Below are positions 9,765-17,923 of a stretch of DNA of 56,784 bases, piece by piece. The notes under the pieces were generated by a model. That model was given only the letters and a program-made list of their open reading frames with translations. It ran no database searches and had not been told where the DNA came from. A program made the position numbers and the translations under genes. Positions within the stretch are counted from its first letter, which is position 1. Every line of letters begins with the position of its first letter. Origin of the DNA: Pedobacter sp. (GTDB lineage Bacteria; Bacteroidota; Bacteroidia; Sphingobacteriales; Sphingobacteriaceae); assembly GCA_025351765.1 (NCBI GenBank), contig JANXVH010000085.1, positions 1-56,784 on the forward strand, given 5' to 3'.

Positions 9765-10796
9765 ATGAAACCGGCATCCTTCTTTGATTTTATCAGTATT
9801 GATGAATATTCTGCAACGCCAAAGTATTTGCAATTGGGTAGCGCAGTTATTAATGCGATAGAAGAAGGAAAGCTGGATCAGGAAAATTTGTTGCCCTCTA
9901 TAAATGAGCTTAGCATCAAGTTGGAAATATCTAGGGACACTGCAGAAAAAGGATATAAATACCTTAAGAACATTGGGGTAATCAAATCAGTACCCGGTAA
10001 AGGTTATTATATTTCCAACGTAGATTTTAAGCAAAAATTGAAGGTATTCCTGCTTTTTAACAAGTTAAGTGCGCATAAAAAGATTGTTTATGATGCCTTC
10101 ATTGCCGCACTTGGCGATGAGGTATCGGTAGATTTCTATATCTATAATAATGATTTCAGGCTTTTTAAACGCTTTCTTACCCAAAAGAAGGAGAACTATT
10201 CTCACTATGTTTTAATACCGCATTTTATAGAAGGAGAGGAGTACGCGCGTGACATCATTAACCAAATTCCAAAAGAAAAGCTTATTCTACTTGACAAAAA
10301 GATAGCAGGAGTAGATGGAGAATATGCAGCTGCTTACGAGAACTTTGAGAAAAATATTTATGAGGCATTGGAACAGGCCAGAGAAGAACTTAGCAAGTAT
10401 CATACATTAAAGATCATTTTTCCTAAAAACAGCTATTTCCCAAAAGAGATACTGGATGGATTTCATCGTTTTTGTCAGCAATATGCCTTTTCCCACTATG
10501 TGGTCAACAATATCAGCTCGGAGCCGATAAACCAAGGAGAGGTTTTTATAAATTTGATGGAAGCTGATTTAGTGATCTTACTGGAGCGTCTGATTAGCCT
10601 CAACTTTAAAATAGGAAAAGATATAGGAGTGATCTCCTATAATGAAACGCCTTTAAAAAAAATTCTGTTAAATGGCATTACTACCATATCTACAGATTTT
10701 AAGTTTATGGGAACTGTGGCAGCAAATCTGATACTGGATAACAGCAAGCGACATGTTGAAGTGCCATTTTACTACACCAAAAGAGCGTCTTTGTAA
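9765..10796 (+). CDS. GntR-family regulator with periplasmic-binding-like sensor domain
   Basis: A 343-residue regulator. Residues 1-85 form a GntR winged helix (LPSINELSIKLEISRDTAEK, then VIKSVPGKGYYIS for the wing). The rest is a periplasmic-binding-protein/LacI-like effector domain (KVFLLFNKLSAHKKIVYDAF; KIGKDIGVISYNETPLKKI). It starts two bases after the rhamnosidase stop and precedes rhaT by 108 bases, so it is presumably the local rhamnose-responsive regulator, with rhamnose or a pathway intermediate as ligand. A possible binding site is the palindrome at 4185-4205. Known rhamnose regulators differ by lineage (AraC, DeoR, LacI and GntR types), so the ligand assignment rests on context. 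Confidence 0.85.
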   Translation: MKPASFFDFISIDEYSATPKYLQLGSAVINAIEEGKLDQENLLPSINELSIKLEISRDTAEKGYKYLKNIGVIKSVPGKGYYISNVDFKQKLKVFLLFNKLSAHKKIVYDAFIAALGDEVSVDFYIYNNDFRLFKRFLTQKKENYSHYVLIPHFIEGEEYARDIINQIPKEKLILLDKKIAGVDGEYAAAYENFEKNIYEALEQAREELSKYHTLKIIFPKNSYFPKEILDGFHRFCQQYAFSHYVVNNISSEPINQGEVFINLMEADLVILLERLISLNFKIGKDIGVISYNETPLKKILLNGITTISTDFKFMGTVAANLILDNSKRHVEVPFYYTKRASL

Positions 10797-10904
10797 CTAT
10801 ACATAAAAGTATCGGCCTTTTTCATGATAGTACAGGACGGTTTAGCAAAACTATAAGTTTAAATTAGTAACAATATATTTCTAACCAAATTATAAAATAA
10901 ACGT

Positions 10905-11996
10905 ATGCAGGTCATCTTTGGAGTAATATTTCATTTTATAGGCGGCTTTGCCTCTGGTAGTTTTTACGTTCCTTATAAAAAAGTTAAGGGCTGGGCCTGG
11001 GAAAGCTATTGGATCGTTGGAGGTCTTTTCTCCTGGCTAGTGGTCCCGCCAATTGCTGCATATTTAACCATTCCAAATTTTAGCGAAATCATAGCCAATA
11101 CCAGTGGCAGCATTTTAATGTTTACCTATTTCTTTGGTGTGCTATGGGGCATTGGTGGTCTAACATACGGCTTGGGGGTTCGCTATCTGGGCGTTTCTCT
11201 GGGTAGTAGTATTATTTTGGGTCTGTGCATGGTTATTGGATCCATCCTTCCATCTATTTACTTCGAGTTCTTTCCACAGGAAGGTAAAGATCCTTTTAGC
11301 GTGTTCTTAACTACAGACTGGGGCCGGATGGTTATGCTAGGCCTTGCAGTTTGCGTACTGGGTATCATCATCTGCGGTAAAGCTGGTATGATGAAAGAAA
11401 AGGAAATTAAGGCTGACATTACAGACCCTCATGGACTTGAAATAAAAACTGAATATAAATTCGGATTGGGATTATTTGTCGGCATTGTATCAGGAGTACT
11501 GAGCGCCTGTTTTAACTTCGGTATTGAGGCAGGGAAGCCCATGGCTGATGCCGCAAATGCGATATGGAAAGCTGCAAATCCATCAGAGACAGGTAATTTT
11601 CTTTACCAGAATAACGTAACCTATATCGTTGTGCTTTGGGGCGGCCTTTCTACCAATTTTATCTGGTGCATGATCTTAAATGCCAGGAATAAAACCTTTG
11701 GAGATTACACTAAAAAAAGCACACCACTTTTTAAAAATTATATCTTTTCTGCATTAGCAGGAACAACATGGTTCTTACAATTCTTCTTTTATGGAATGGG
11801 CGAGAGTAAAATGGGTAATGGAGCCAGTTCATGGATCCTACATATGGCCTTTATCATTTTAGTTGCTAATGCATGGGGATTGGCACTAAAAGAGTGGAGC
11901 GGTGTAAAAAAGAAAACACTAATTACTGTAATCGTCGGCATCTGTATCATCATACTCTCGGTACTGATTGTAGGCTATGGTAACTCAATAAAATAA
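10905..11996 (+). CDS. rhaT: L-rhamnose/proton symporter RhaT
   Basis: A 363-residue integral membrane protein with about ten transmembrane helices. The N-terminus (GGFASGSFYVPYKKVKGWAWE) and internal segments (GIGGLTYGLGVRYLGVSLGS; SGVLSACFNFGIEAG) are characteristic of RhaT in the DMT superfamily. It imports L-rhamnose with a proton across the inner membrane. It opens the second, catabolic transcription block of the island after a 108-base gap that holds a weak TATATTTC -7-like element, and is followed after 12 bases by the aldolase gene. Confidence 0.95.
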   Translation: MQVIFGVIFHFIGGFASGSFYVPYKKVKGWAWESYWIVGGLFSWLVVPPIAAYLTIPNFSEIIANTSGSILMFTYFFGVLWGIGGLTYGLGVRYLGVSLGSSIILGLCMVIGSILPSIYFEFFPQEGKDPFSVFLTTDWGRMVMLGLAVCVLGIIICGKAGMMKEKEIKADITDPHGLEIKTEYKFGLGLFVGIVSGVLSACFNFGIEAGKPMADAANAIWKAANPSETGNFLYQNNVTYIVVLWGGLSTNFIWCMILNARNKTFGDYTKKSTPLFKNYIFSALAGTTWFLQFFFYGMGESKMGNGASSWILHMAFIILVANAWGLALKEWSGVKKKTLITVIVGICIIILSVLIVGYGNSIK

Positions 11997-12008
11997 TATA
12001 TTCTATTT

Positions 12009-14129
12009 ATGACTATTAGAAGCACTGATTTTAAACACGTAAGCTATTTATGGGACGATGCAAAAGCTGCTGAATTGGCGGGCGACGAGGTTGCATTATT
12101 AATTTACCGTTCCAATTTACTGGGAGCAGATTTGCGCTTAACTAATTATGGCGGCGGTAACACATCCTGCAAAGCCTCAACAAAGCATCCACTTACCGGA
12201 GCAGATACCCGGGTAATGTGGGTTAAAGGATCTGGCGGCGATATTGGAACGTTAACGAAAAGCGGACTGGCAGCCTTATACGTAGATCGTTTAGAGAGCT
12301 TGAAGAATATCTATGGTGGTCTGGCTTACGAAGATGAAATGGTAGAGTTGTTTAACCACTGTATTTATGATCTTGCATCAAAAGCACCATCTATTGATAC
12401 TGCTTTACATGGATTTTTACCTTTTAATCACATTGATCACCTACATCCTGATGCCGCTATAGCAATCGCTGCCGCAAAAGACGGGAAGGAGATTACCGCT
12501 AGGTTATTTAACCGCGAAATAGGATGGGTAGAATGGCAAAAGCCAGGTTTTGACCTCGGCTTGCAATTGAGGACCTGTCTTGATGAAAATCCTGGTATTA
12601 AAGGCATTATGTTGGGCTCTCATGGGTTGTTTACCTGGGGTAATACAGCTTATGAAAGTTATATTAATACTTTGGAAGTTGTAGAACGCTGCGCACAATA
12701 TCTAGAAGAAAACTATGGCAAAAAAGGGTTTGTATTTGGCGGACAAAAGATATCTAGTTTAGCAGAAGCGGACAGGAAAAAGCAGGCTGCAGCATTAGCT
12801 CCAGTTTTAAGAGGTTTATGCTCCAGCAAAAACCACATGATTGGTCATTTTACAGATGATGCACGTGTACTTGAATTCATCAACTCAAATGATTTGGATA
12901 CGCTTGCGCCACTTGGAACAAGTTGTCCTGATCACTTTTTGAGGACTAAAATCAGCCCCCTGGTTATAAAACTGGATCCATCTGAAGATTTAGGTGATGT
13001 AAAATCGCTTAAAGCAAAACTGCTTCCTGAGTTTGAAGCTTACAGGGCGATGTATACTGAATATTATGAAACCTGCAAACACACAAACAGTCCAGCTATT
13101 CGTGATACCAACCCCGTTATCATCCTATACCCTGGAGTGGGAATGTTCTCTTTCTCAAAAGATAAGCAAACTGCAAGGGTAGCAGCAGAGTTTTATATTA
13201 ATGCCATCAATGTAATGAAGGGGGCAGAAGCCATTTCTTCTTACACCTCGTTACCGCGCCAGGAAGCATTTAACATCGAATACTGGTTGCTGGAAGAAGC
13301 TAAGCTGCAACGCATGCCAAAACCTAAAGCTTTATCTGGCAAGATTGCATTGGTAACGGGTAGTGCGGGAGGTATTGGGAAAGCAATAGCTAAGAAATTT
13401 ATTGATGAAGGAGCAGTAGTTGTTGTTAATGATAACGATGCAGGGCGATTGGGTGAAGCAGACTCTTGGTTTGGAAGCCTTTATAGTAAAGACAGCTTTA
13501 CAACTGCCCTGCTTGATGTAACCAATTCAAATCAAATTAAAGAGGCTTATGATATTGCTGCGCTCGCTTTTGGTGGCGTGGACATCGTGGTAAATTGCGC
13601 AGGGTTATCCATCTCTAAACCTATTGAAGAGCATACAGAAAAAGATTGGGATATACTGTACGATGTGCTGGTAAAAGGGCAATTCTTTATTACTCAAAAG
13701 GGAGTTGAAGTAATGCGCAAACAAGACATCGGCGGAGACGTAATCAACATAGTCAGTAAAAACGCATTAGTTTCCGGACCAAATAACGCAGGTTACGGAT
13801 CGGCCAAGGCAGCACAGCTACATTTAAGCAGATTGAATGCAGCTGAGCTCGGGGCTGATAAAATAAAGGTAAATGTAGTGAACCCAGATGCCGTTATATC
13901 AGATAGTAAAATTTGGGCAGGTGCCTGGGCGGAAGGTAGGGCGAAAGCTTACGGTATCACTGTGGCGGAGCTCCCTGATTTCTATGCCAAACGTACCTTA
14001 CTTAACGAGGTAATTTTACCTGAAGATATTGCAAATGCTTGTTTTGCGGTAACCGGTGGCCTACTTAACAAATCAACAGGAAATGTTTTAAATGTAGACG
14101 GTGGTATTGCCACTGCCTTTGTACGTTAA
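12009..14129 (+). CDS. rhaD: bifunctional rhamnulose-1-phosphate aldolase/lactaldehyde dehydrogenase
   Basis: A 706-residue fusion. Residues 1 to about 430 are a class II aldolase domain with zinc-binding His motifs (FNHIDHLHPDA and GSHGLFTWG). From about residue 443 there is a short-chain dehydrogenase: Rossmann motif TGSAGGIG, NCAG in place of NNAG, and the active-site YGSAK near residue 597. It splits L-rhamnulose-1-phosphate to DHAP and L-lactaldehyde and probably oxidises the aldehyde to L-lactate with NAD. This is the fused form known from Bacillus and many soil bacteria, unlike separate E. coli rhaD. No other aldehyde dehydrogenase is in the cluster, which fits the fusion doing both steps. 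rhaD is used for the aldolase function; rhaEW is the Bacillus name. Confidence 0.93.
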   Translation: MTIRSTDFKHVSYLWDDAKAAELAGDEVALLIYRSNLLGADLRLTNYGGGNTSCKASTKHPLTGADTRVMWVKGSGGDIGTLTKSGLAALYVDRLESLKNIYGGLAYEDEMVELFNHCIYDLASKAPSIDTALHGFLPFNHIDHLHPDAAIAIAAAKDGKEITARLFNREIGWVEWQKPGFDLGLQLRTCLDENPGIKGIMLGSHGLFTWGNTAYESYINTLEVVERCAQYLEENYGKKGFVFGGQKISSLAEADRKKQAAALAPVLRGLCSSKNHMIGHFTDDARVLEFINSNDLDTLAPLGTSCPDHFLRTKISPLVIKLDPSEDLGDVKSLKAKLLPEFEAYRAMYTEYYETCKHTNSPAIRDTNPVIILYPGVGMFSFSKDKQTARVAAEFYINAINVMKGAEAISSYTSLPRQEAFNIEYWLLEEAKLQRMPKPKALSGKIALVTGSAGGIGKAIAKKFIDEGAVVVVNDNDAGRLGEADSWFGSLYSKDSFTTALLDVTNSNQIKEAYDIAALAFGGVDIVVNCAGLSISKPIEEHTEKDWDILYDVLVKGQFFITQKGVEVMRKQDIGGDVINIVSKNALVSGPNNAGYGSAKAAQLHLSRLNAAELGADKIKVNVVNPDAVISDSKIWAGAWAEGRAKAYGITVAELPDFYAKRTLLNEVILPEDIANACFAVTGGLLNKSTGNVLNVDGGIATAFVR

Positions 14130-14140
14130 TTAATTGCATC

Positions 14141-15415
14141 ATGAAATTAGAAAACCATCAAATAGAATCACATAACGAGAATTTGTTGACCGATCATCAG
14201 CGTAAGTTGAAGTTTATAAGCGGCGAAGTTGAGGGATCTCCAGCAATTATAGACAAGCTTGTTAATTTTCAAATTGCTATTCCCAGCTGGGCACTTGGTA
14301 CTGGCGGTACTCGATTTGGACGTTTTTCATCCGGCGGCGAGCCCAGGAACATTGAAGAAAAGATTGAAGATATTGGGTTGCTGCATAAGCTAAATGCTTC
14401 TAGTGGAGCTATTTCACTGCACATACCTTGGGATACAGCAACTAATCCATCTGCAATTAAGGCACTAGCTGCTCAACATGGTCTACGTTTTGATGCTATG
14501 AATTCCAATACATTTCAGGATCAGTCTAATCAAGAGAAAAGCTATAAGTTTGGTTCCCTGCAACATGTAGACAAATCGGTACGCCAGCAAGCAATAGATC
14601 ATAACATAGAAGTAATCCGTCAAGGCGTTGAGTTAGGCTCTAAAGCCTTAACGGTATGGCTTGCTGACGGTTCATGCTTTCCAGGGCAGCTTAACTTCAG
14701 GCGTGCATTCCAAAATACTTTAGATAGCTTAAAAGTGATTTATGCCGCATTGCCAGAAGACTGGAAGGTATTTGTAGAATACAAAGCATATGAGCCGAAT
14801 TTTTATTCTACTACAGTGGGAGATTGGGGTCAATCGCTATTATACGCAAACAAGCTAGGTCCTAAAGCTTATACATTGGTAGATTTAGGTCACCATTTGC
14901 CAAATGCAAATATTGAGCAAATTGTTTCCCTATTGCTAATGGAGCAAAAGCTTGGTGGTTTCCATTTCAACGACTCTAAATATGGAGATGACGATTTGAC
15001 GGCAGGCAGCATGAAGCCGTACCAGTTGTTCCTGATTTTTAATGAATTGGTTGAAGGAATGGACGCAAGAGGAATGAACCACCGGGAAGACTTAGGGTGG
15101 ATGATCGATGCCTCTCACAATGTGAAGGATCCTTTGGAAGATTTATTACAATCTGTTGAAGCCATTATGATTGCCTATGCCCAGGCGCTCTCAGTAGACC
15201 GCAAAGCACTACAAGAATCGCAGGCAATAAACGATGTAGTACGTTGCCAGGAAATTCTGCAGCAGGCCTTCAGAACAGATGTACGCCCGCTTGTTGCAGA
15301 AGCACGTTTACGCGCAGGTGCAGCATTGAATCCGCTTGAAGTCTACAGAACACTGAAAGTTAGGGAAGAGCTGATCAAGAACCGCGGTGCCGAAACCGTA
15401 GCAACCGGACTTTAA
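14141..15415 (+). CDS. rhaI: L-rhamnose isomerase (TIM-barrel type)
   Basis: A 424-residue xylose-isomerase-like TIM barrel. Metal-ligand regions are visible: WKVFVEYKAYEPNF (Glu), LVDLGHHLPNANIE (Asp, His), and GGFHFNDSKYGDDDL (His, Asp). The N-terminal VNFQIAIPSWALGTGGTRFGRF is typical of the RhaI group of Bacillus and Pseudomonas rather than of E. coli RhaA. It converts L-rhamnose to L-rhamnulose in the cytoplasm. It lies 11 bases after the aldolase gene and 3 bases before the kinase gene, so all three are surely cotranscribed. Confidence 0.92.
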   Translation: MKLENHQIESHNENLLTDHQRKLKFISGEVEGSPAIIDKLVNFQIAIPSWALGTGGTRFGRFSSGGEPRNIEEKIEDIGLLHKLNASSGAISLHIPWDTATNPSAIKALAAQHGLRFDAMNSNTFQDQSNQEKSYKFGSLQHVDKSVRQQAIDHNIEVIRQGVELGSKALTVWLADGSCFPGQLNFRRAFQNTLDSLKVIYAALPEDWKVFVEYKAYEPNFYSTTVGDWGQSLLYANKLGPKAYTLVDLGHHLPNANIEQIVSLLLMEQKLGGFHFNDSKYGDDDLTAGSMKPYQLFLIFNELVEGMDARGMNHREDLGWMIDASHNVKDPLEDLLQSVEAIMIAYAQALSVDRKALQESQAINDVVRCQEILQQAFRTDVRPLVAEARLRAGAALNPLEVYRTLKVREELIKNRGAETVATGL

Positions 15416-15418
15416 ATA

Positions 15419-16771
15419 ATGACTGTAAAAGTAAAGGCAACGCCTGTAGTGGCAATTTTTGATGTGGGTAAAACCAACAAAAAGCTATTTCTGTTCGACG
15501 AGAATTATAAGATCGTTTTCGAAAGAACAGCGCGTTTTACTGAAACGGTAGACGAAGATGGCGACCCATGTGAAAACCTGGAGAGCTTGAGGCTCTCTGT
15601 ATTCGATTCCCTTCGCGAAGTTTTCAAAGACCCGCAGTTTGAGGTAAAGTCGATTAATTTTGCCACCTACGGTGCCAGTTTTGTTTATATTGATGAACGT
15701 GGTAAGCCACTTGCGCCCTTATACAATTATCTAAAGGAATATCCTGAAGAATTAAAAGCCAAATTCTATAATGATTATGGTGGAGAAGAGGAGTTCAGCA
15801 ACAAAACGGCTTCTCCGGTATTAGGTAGTTTAAATTCAGGCATGCAACTCTATCGCTTGAAGTATGAAAAGCCAGAACTGTTTGCCCAGATTAAATATGC
15901 ATTACACCTACCGCAGTATTTAAGCTATCTGATCTCTGGTGAAGCGTATTCAGACTTAACCAGCATTGGCTGCCATACCAACCTATGGGATTTTTCTAAA
16001 AATGAATACCACGATTGGGTAGAAAAAGAAGGCATACTGGAAAAACTAGCGCCTATAATGCCGGCAGATAGTGTGATGCCTGCCACTTTCCCGGGTAACA
16101 ACTATTTTGTAGGTACGGGTTTTCATGATAGTTCTGCTGCACTTATCCCTTACCTCCTCAGTTTTACTGAACCATTTATTCTATTAAGTACAGGAACATG
16201 GTGTATTAGCTTAAACCCTTTTAATTCCTCGTTATTAACTGCAGAAGAATTGAAGCAGGACTGCCTTTGTTACCTGCAATACCAAGGCGAGCCTGTTAAG
16301 GCATCAAGGCTATTTGCAGGTTATGAGCATGATCACCAGGTGAAACGTATAGCAACGCATTATAATACAGATATTATTGCTTATAGAAATGTCAGCTACG
16401 ATTCAAAGCTGATTGATGCAACGTTAAAAGAAGATTCCTTTGCCAATCGTGATCTTTCATTATTCAAATCGGATATTGCAGCCTACCATCAGCTAATTGC
16501 GGATCTGGTAAGGGCTCAATATGATTCTACTCAACTTGTATTAAAGGGTACAGCCGTAAAAAGGATCTTTGTCGACGGCGGGTTTAGTAAGAATTTGATA
16601 TTTATGAACCTGCTAGCAAAAGTATTTCCTGAAATAGAGGTGTTTGCGGCAAACATGGCTCAGGCAACTGCAGTAGGCGCAGCACTCGCTATTCACAAAT
16701 CGTGGAACAATCGGTCGCTACCAAATGATATTATTGGTTTAAAATACTATTCAGTACTTCAACCTGGATAA
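15419..16771 (+). CDS. rhaB: FGGY-family carbohydrate kinase, probably rhamnulokinase
   Basis: A 450-residue FGGY-type sugar kinase of the actin-like ATPase fold. The phosphate-1 loop (VVAIFDVGKTNKKLFLFD) is at the N-terminus, the LSTGTWCISLNPF phosphate-2 region near residue 260, and the adenosine motif IFVDGGFSKNLIFMNLL near residue 385. FGGY members use many sugars, so the rhamnulose assignment rests on its place after rhaI, three bases downstream. It would make L-rhamnulose-1-phosphate for the fused aldolase. It is the last gene of the run. Confidence 0.88.
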   Translation: MTVKVKATPVVAIFDVGKTNKKLFLFDENYKIVFERTARFTETVDEDGDPCENLESLRLSVFDSLREVFKDPQFEVKSINFATYGASFVYIDERGKPLAPLYNYLKEYPEELKAKFYNDYGGEEEFSNKTASPVLGSLNSGMQLYRLKYEKPELFAQIKYALHLPQYLSYLISGEAYSDLTSIGCHTNLWDFSKNEYHDWVEKEGILEKLAPIMPADSVMPATFPGNNYFVGTGFHDSSAALIPYLLSFTEPFILLSTGTWCISLNPFNSSLLTAEELKQDCLCYLQYQGEPVKASRLFAGYEHDHQVKRIATHYNTDIIAYRNVSYDSKLIDATLKEDSFANRDLSLFKSDIAAYHQLIADLVRAQYDSTQLVLKGTAVKRIFVDGGFSKNLIFMNLLAKVFPEIEVFAANMAQATAVGAALAIHKSWNNRSLPNDIIGLKYYSVLQPG

Positions 16772-16777
16772 CTAAGA

Positions 16778-16819
16778 TCATATTGGCGGTGTTTATTTAA
16801 GCATGTTGTACCAATATGA
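16778..16819 (+). terminator. inverted repeat after the rhamnose operon, possible terminator
   Basis: TCATATTGG (16778-16786) and CCAATATGA (16811-16819) are perfect 9-base complements around a 24-base loop, starting seven bases after the rhaB stop. There is no T tract, so termination is inferred from position only. Confidence 0.4.
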
Positions 16820-16830
16820 CCGTTAAATTG

Positions 16831-16902
16831 TGTCCTCGAAGGGATTCGAACCCCCATCATCAGAACCGGAATCTGACATTCTATCCATTGAACTACGAAG
16901 AC
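16831..16902 (-). tRNA. tRNA-Arg (anticodon CCG)
   Basis: Reading the minus strand, the acceptor arms GTCTTCG/CGAGGAC pair with one wobble. The anticodon arm TCAGA/TCTGA encloses TTCCGGT, giving anticodon CCG, and the T loop is TTCGAAT. The discriminator base is A at 16831. CCA is not encoded, as is common in this phylum. The tRNA decodes the rare Arg codon CGG. Confidence 0.93.
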
Positions 16903-16916
16903 CTGAAATAGGAATG

Positions 16917-16924
16917 CAAAAATA
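16917..16924 (-). promoter_or_regulatory. -7 promoter element for tRNA-Arg
   Basis: The minus strand reads TATTTTTG, a perfect TAnnTTTG, ending 14 bases before the 5' end of the tRNA. No convincing -33 motif is seen. Confidence 0.5.
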
Positions 16925-16995
16925 GGAAACTATTCGGTATAAAGAAATGAAGTGTCTAGTTCTTTAGTGTCAGCCAATAAAACAACCTTTTTTAT

Positions 16996-17916
16996 TTAAC
17001 GTTTTTTTCCAATATTTAAGCTGACGCTTACCTCAAAGTCTCCATCTGTGTAGCCGCGTATAGCGGATGTTGGCGTATTATAGTAAGCCATAAAACGTAA
17101 GGTAGACATGTAATTCATTCCTAAGCCGAAAGTGGCATTTTGGGTGTCATGATACATTGCCATAACATATAATTTATCATCAGCGAAATTAGCATTTACC
17201 CCAACATCCCATAGATTTCCATAATTTTTTATTCCTCTTAAAGCTACTTTCGGTTCCAAACTAATGCCATTCATTCCTGTTCCGATTGTGAATTTATATC
17301 CCAATGCGGAGTAGAAAGTTGGTTTGTTTGTATCGTGGAGATCATCGTTTCTAAAAACAGAACGGATATTTGGGACCGCAGCTTCGATGCTTAAGTTTGC
17401 CGAAGTATAGGAAGTGCCAAAATCTCCATCTAAATAATAACCACGATTGTTAAAGCGCGCTATAGAGGGGTCATTAATGTCGCTATTTAAAACAGCACTT
17501 AAATCTAGTTTATCTTGATTTGCTACAAATGAAATCCCAAAGTTTAGCTTTTTATCTTCTCCATTTAAAGGGAGGTGATAAGCTAAAGTTCCGGCTAGCT
17601 TTGTTCGCTGTATACTACCCGATTTTTCATTATAAATGATTGCTCCCCATCCTACTTTTCCAGCTTGCTGATCTAGTGTTAATGTTTGGGTAACCGGTGC
17701 TCCGGGTATATTAGACCATTGTTTGCGAAAACTTCCGTTTATGTTGAGACCCTCAGTTATGCCTGCCATCGATGGATTTACTAGATAGCGATTTTGAAAG
17801 TATTGGGTGTTTAGCGGAAGAATTTGTGCTTTGGCTGAATTAAAGAACAATAAACCGGTTGCAATTATGACCATTGCCAGCTTAAGTCGTTTTATAATGT
17901 TAATAATTGAGTTCAT
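16996..17916 (-). CDS. PorP/SprF family type IX secretion system membrane protein
   Basis: A 306-residue outer-membrane protein with a signal peptide (FFNSAKAQ) and the family opening PLNTQYFQNRYLVNPSMAGI, then about twelve alternating beta strands (GKVGWGAIIYNEKSG; YLDGDFGTSYTSANLSIEAAVP). PorP/SprF proteins work with the type IX secretion system, and individual members often serve one large partner encoded next door. Here that partner is the 1740-residue protein whose stop lies seven bases upstream. The pair almost certainly forms one transcription unit read from 23146 downward. Confidence 0.92.
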   Translation of the reverse strand: MNSIINIIKRLKLAMVIIATGLLFFNSAKAQILPLNTQYFQNRYLVNPSMAGITEGLNINGSFRKQWSNIPGAPVTQTLTLDQQAGKVGWGAIIYNEKSGSIQRTKLAGTLAYHLPLNGEDKKLNFGISFVANQDKLDLSAVLNSDINDPSIARFNNRGYYLDGDFGTSYTSANLSIEAAVPNIRSVFRNDDLHDTNKPTFYSALGYKFTIGTGMNGISLEPKVALRGIKNYGNLWDVGVNANFADDKLYVMAMYHDTQNATFGLGMNYMSTLRFMAYYNTPTSAIRGYTDGDFEVSVSLNIGKKR

Positions 17917-17923
17917 GTTTCAG

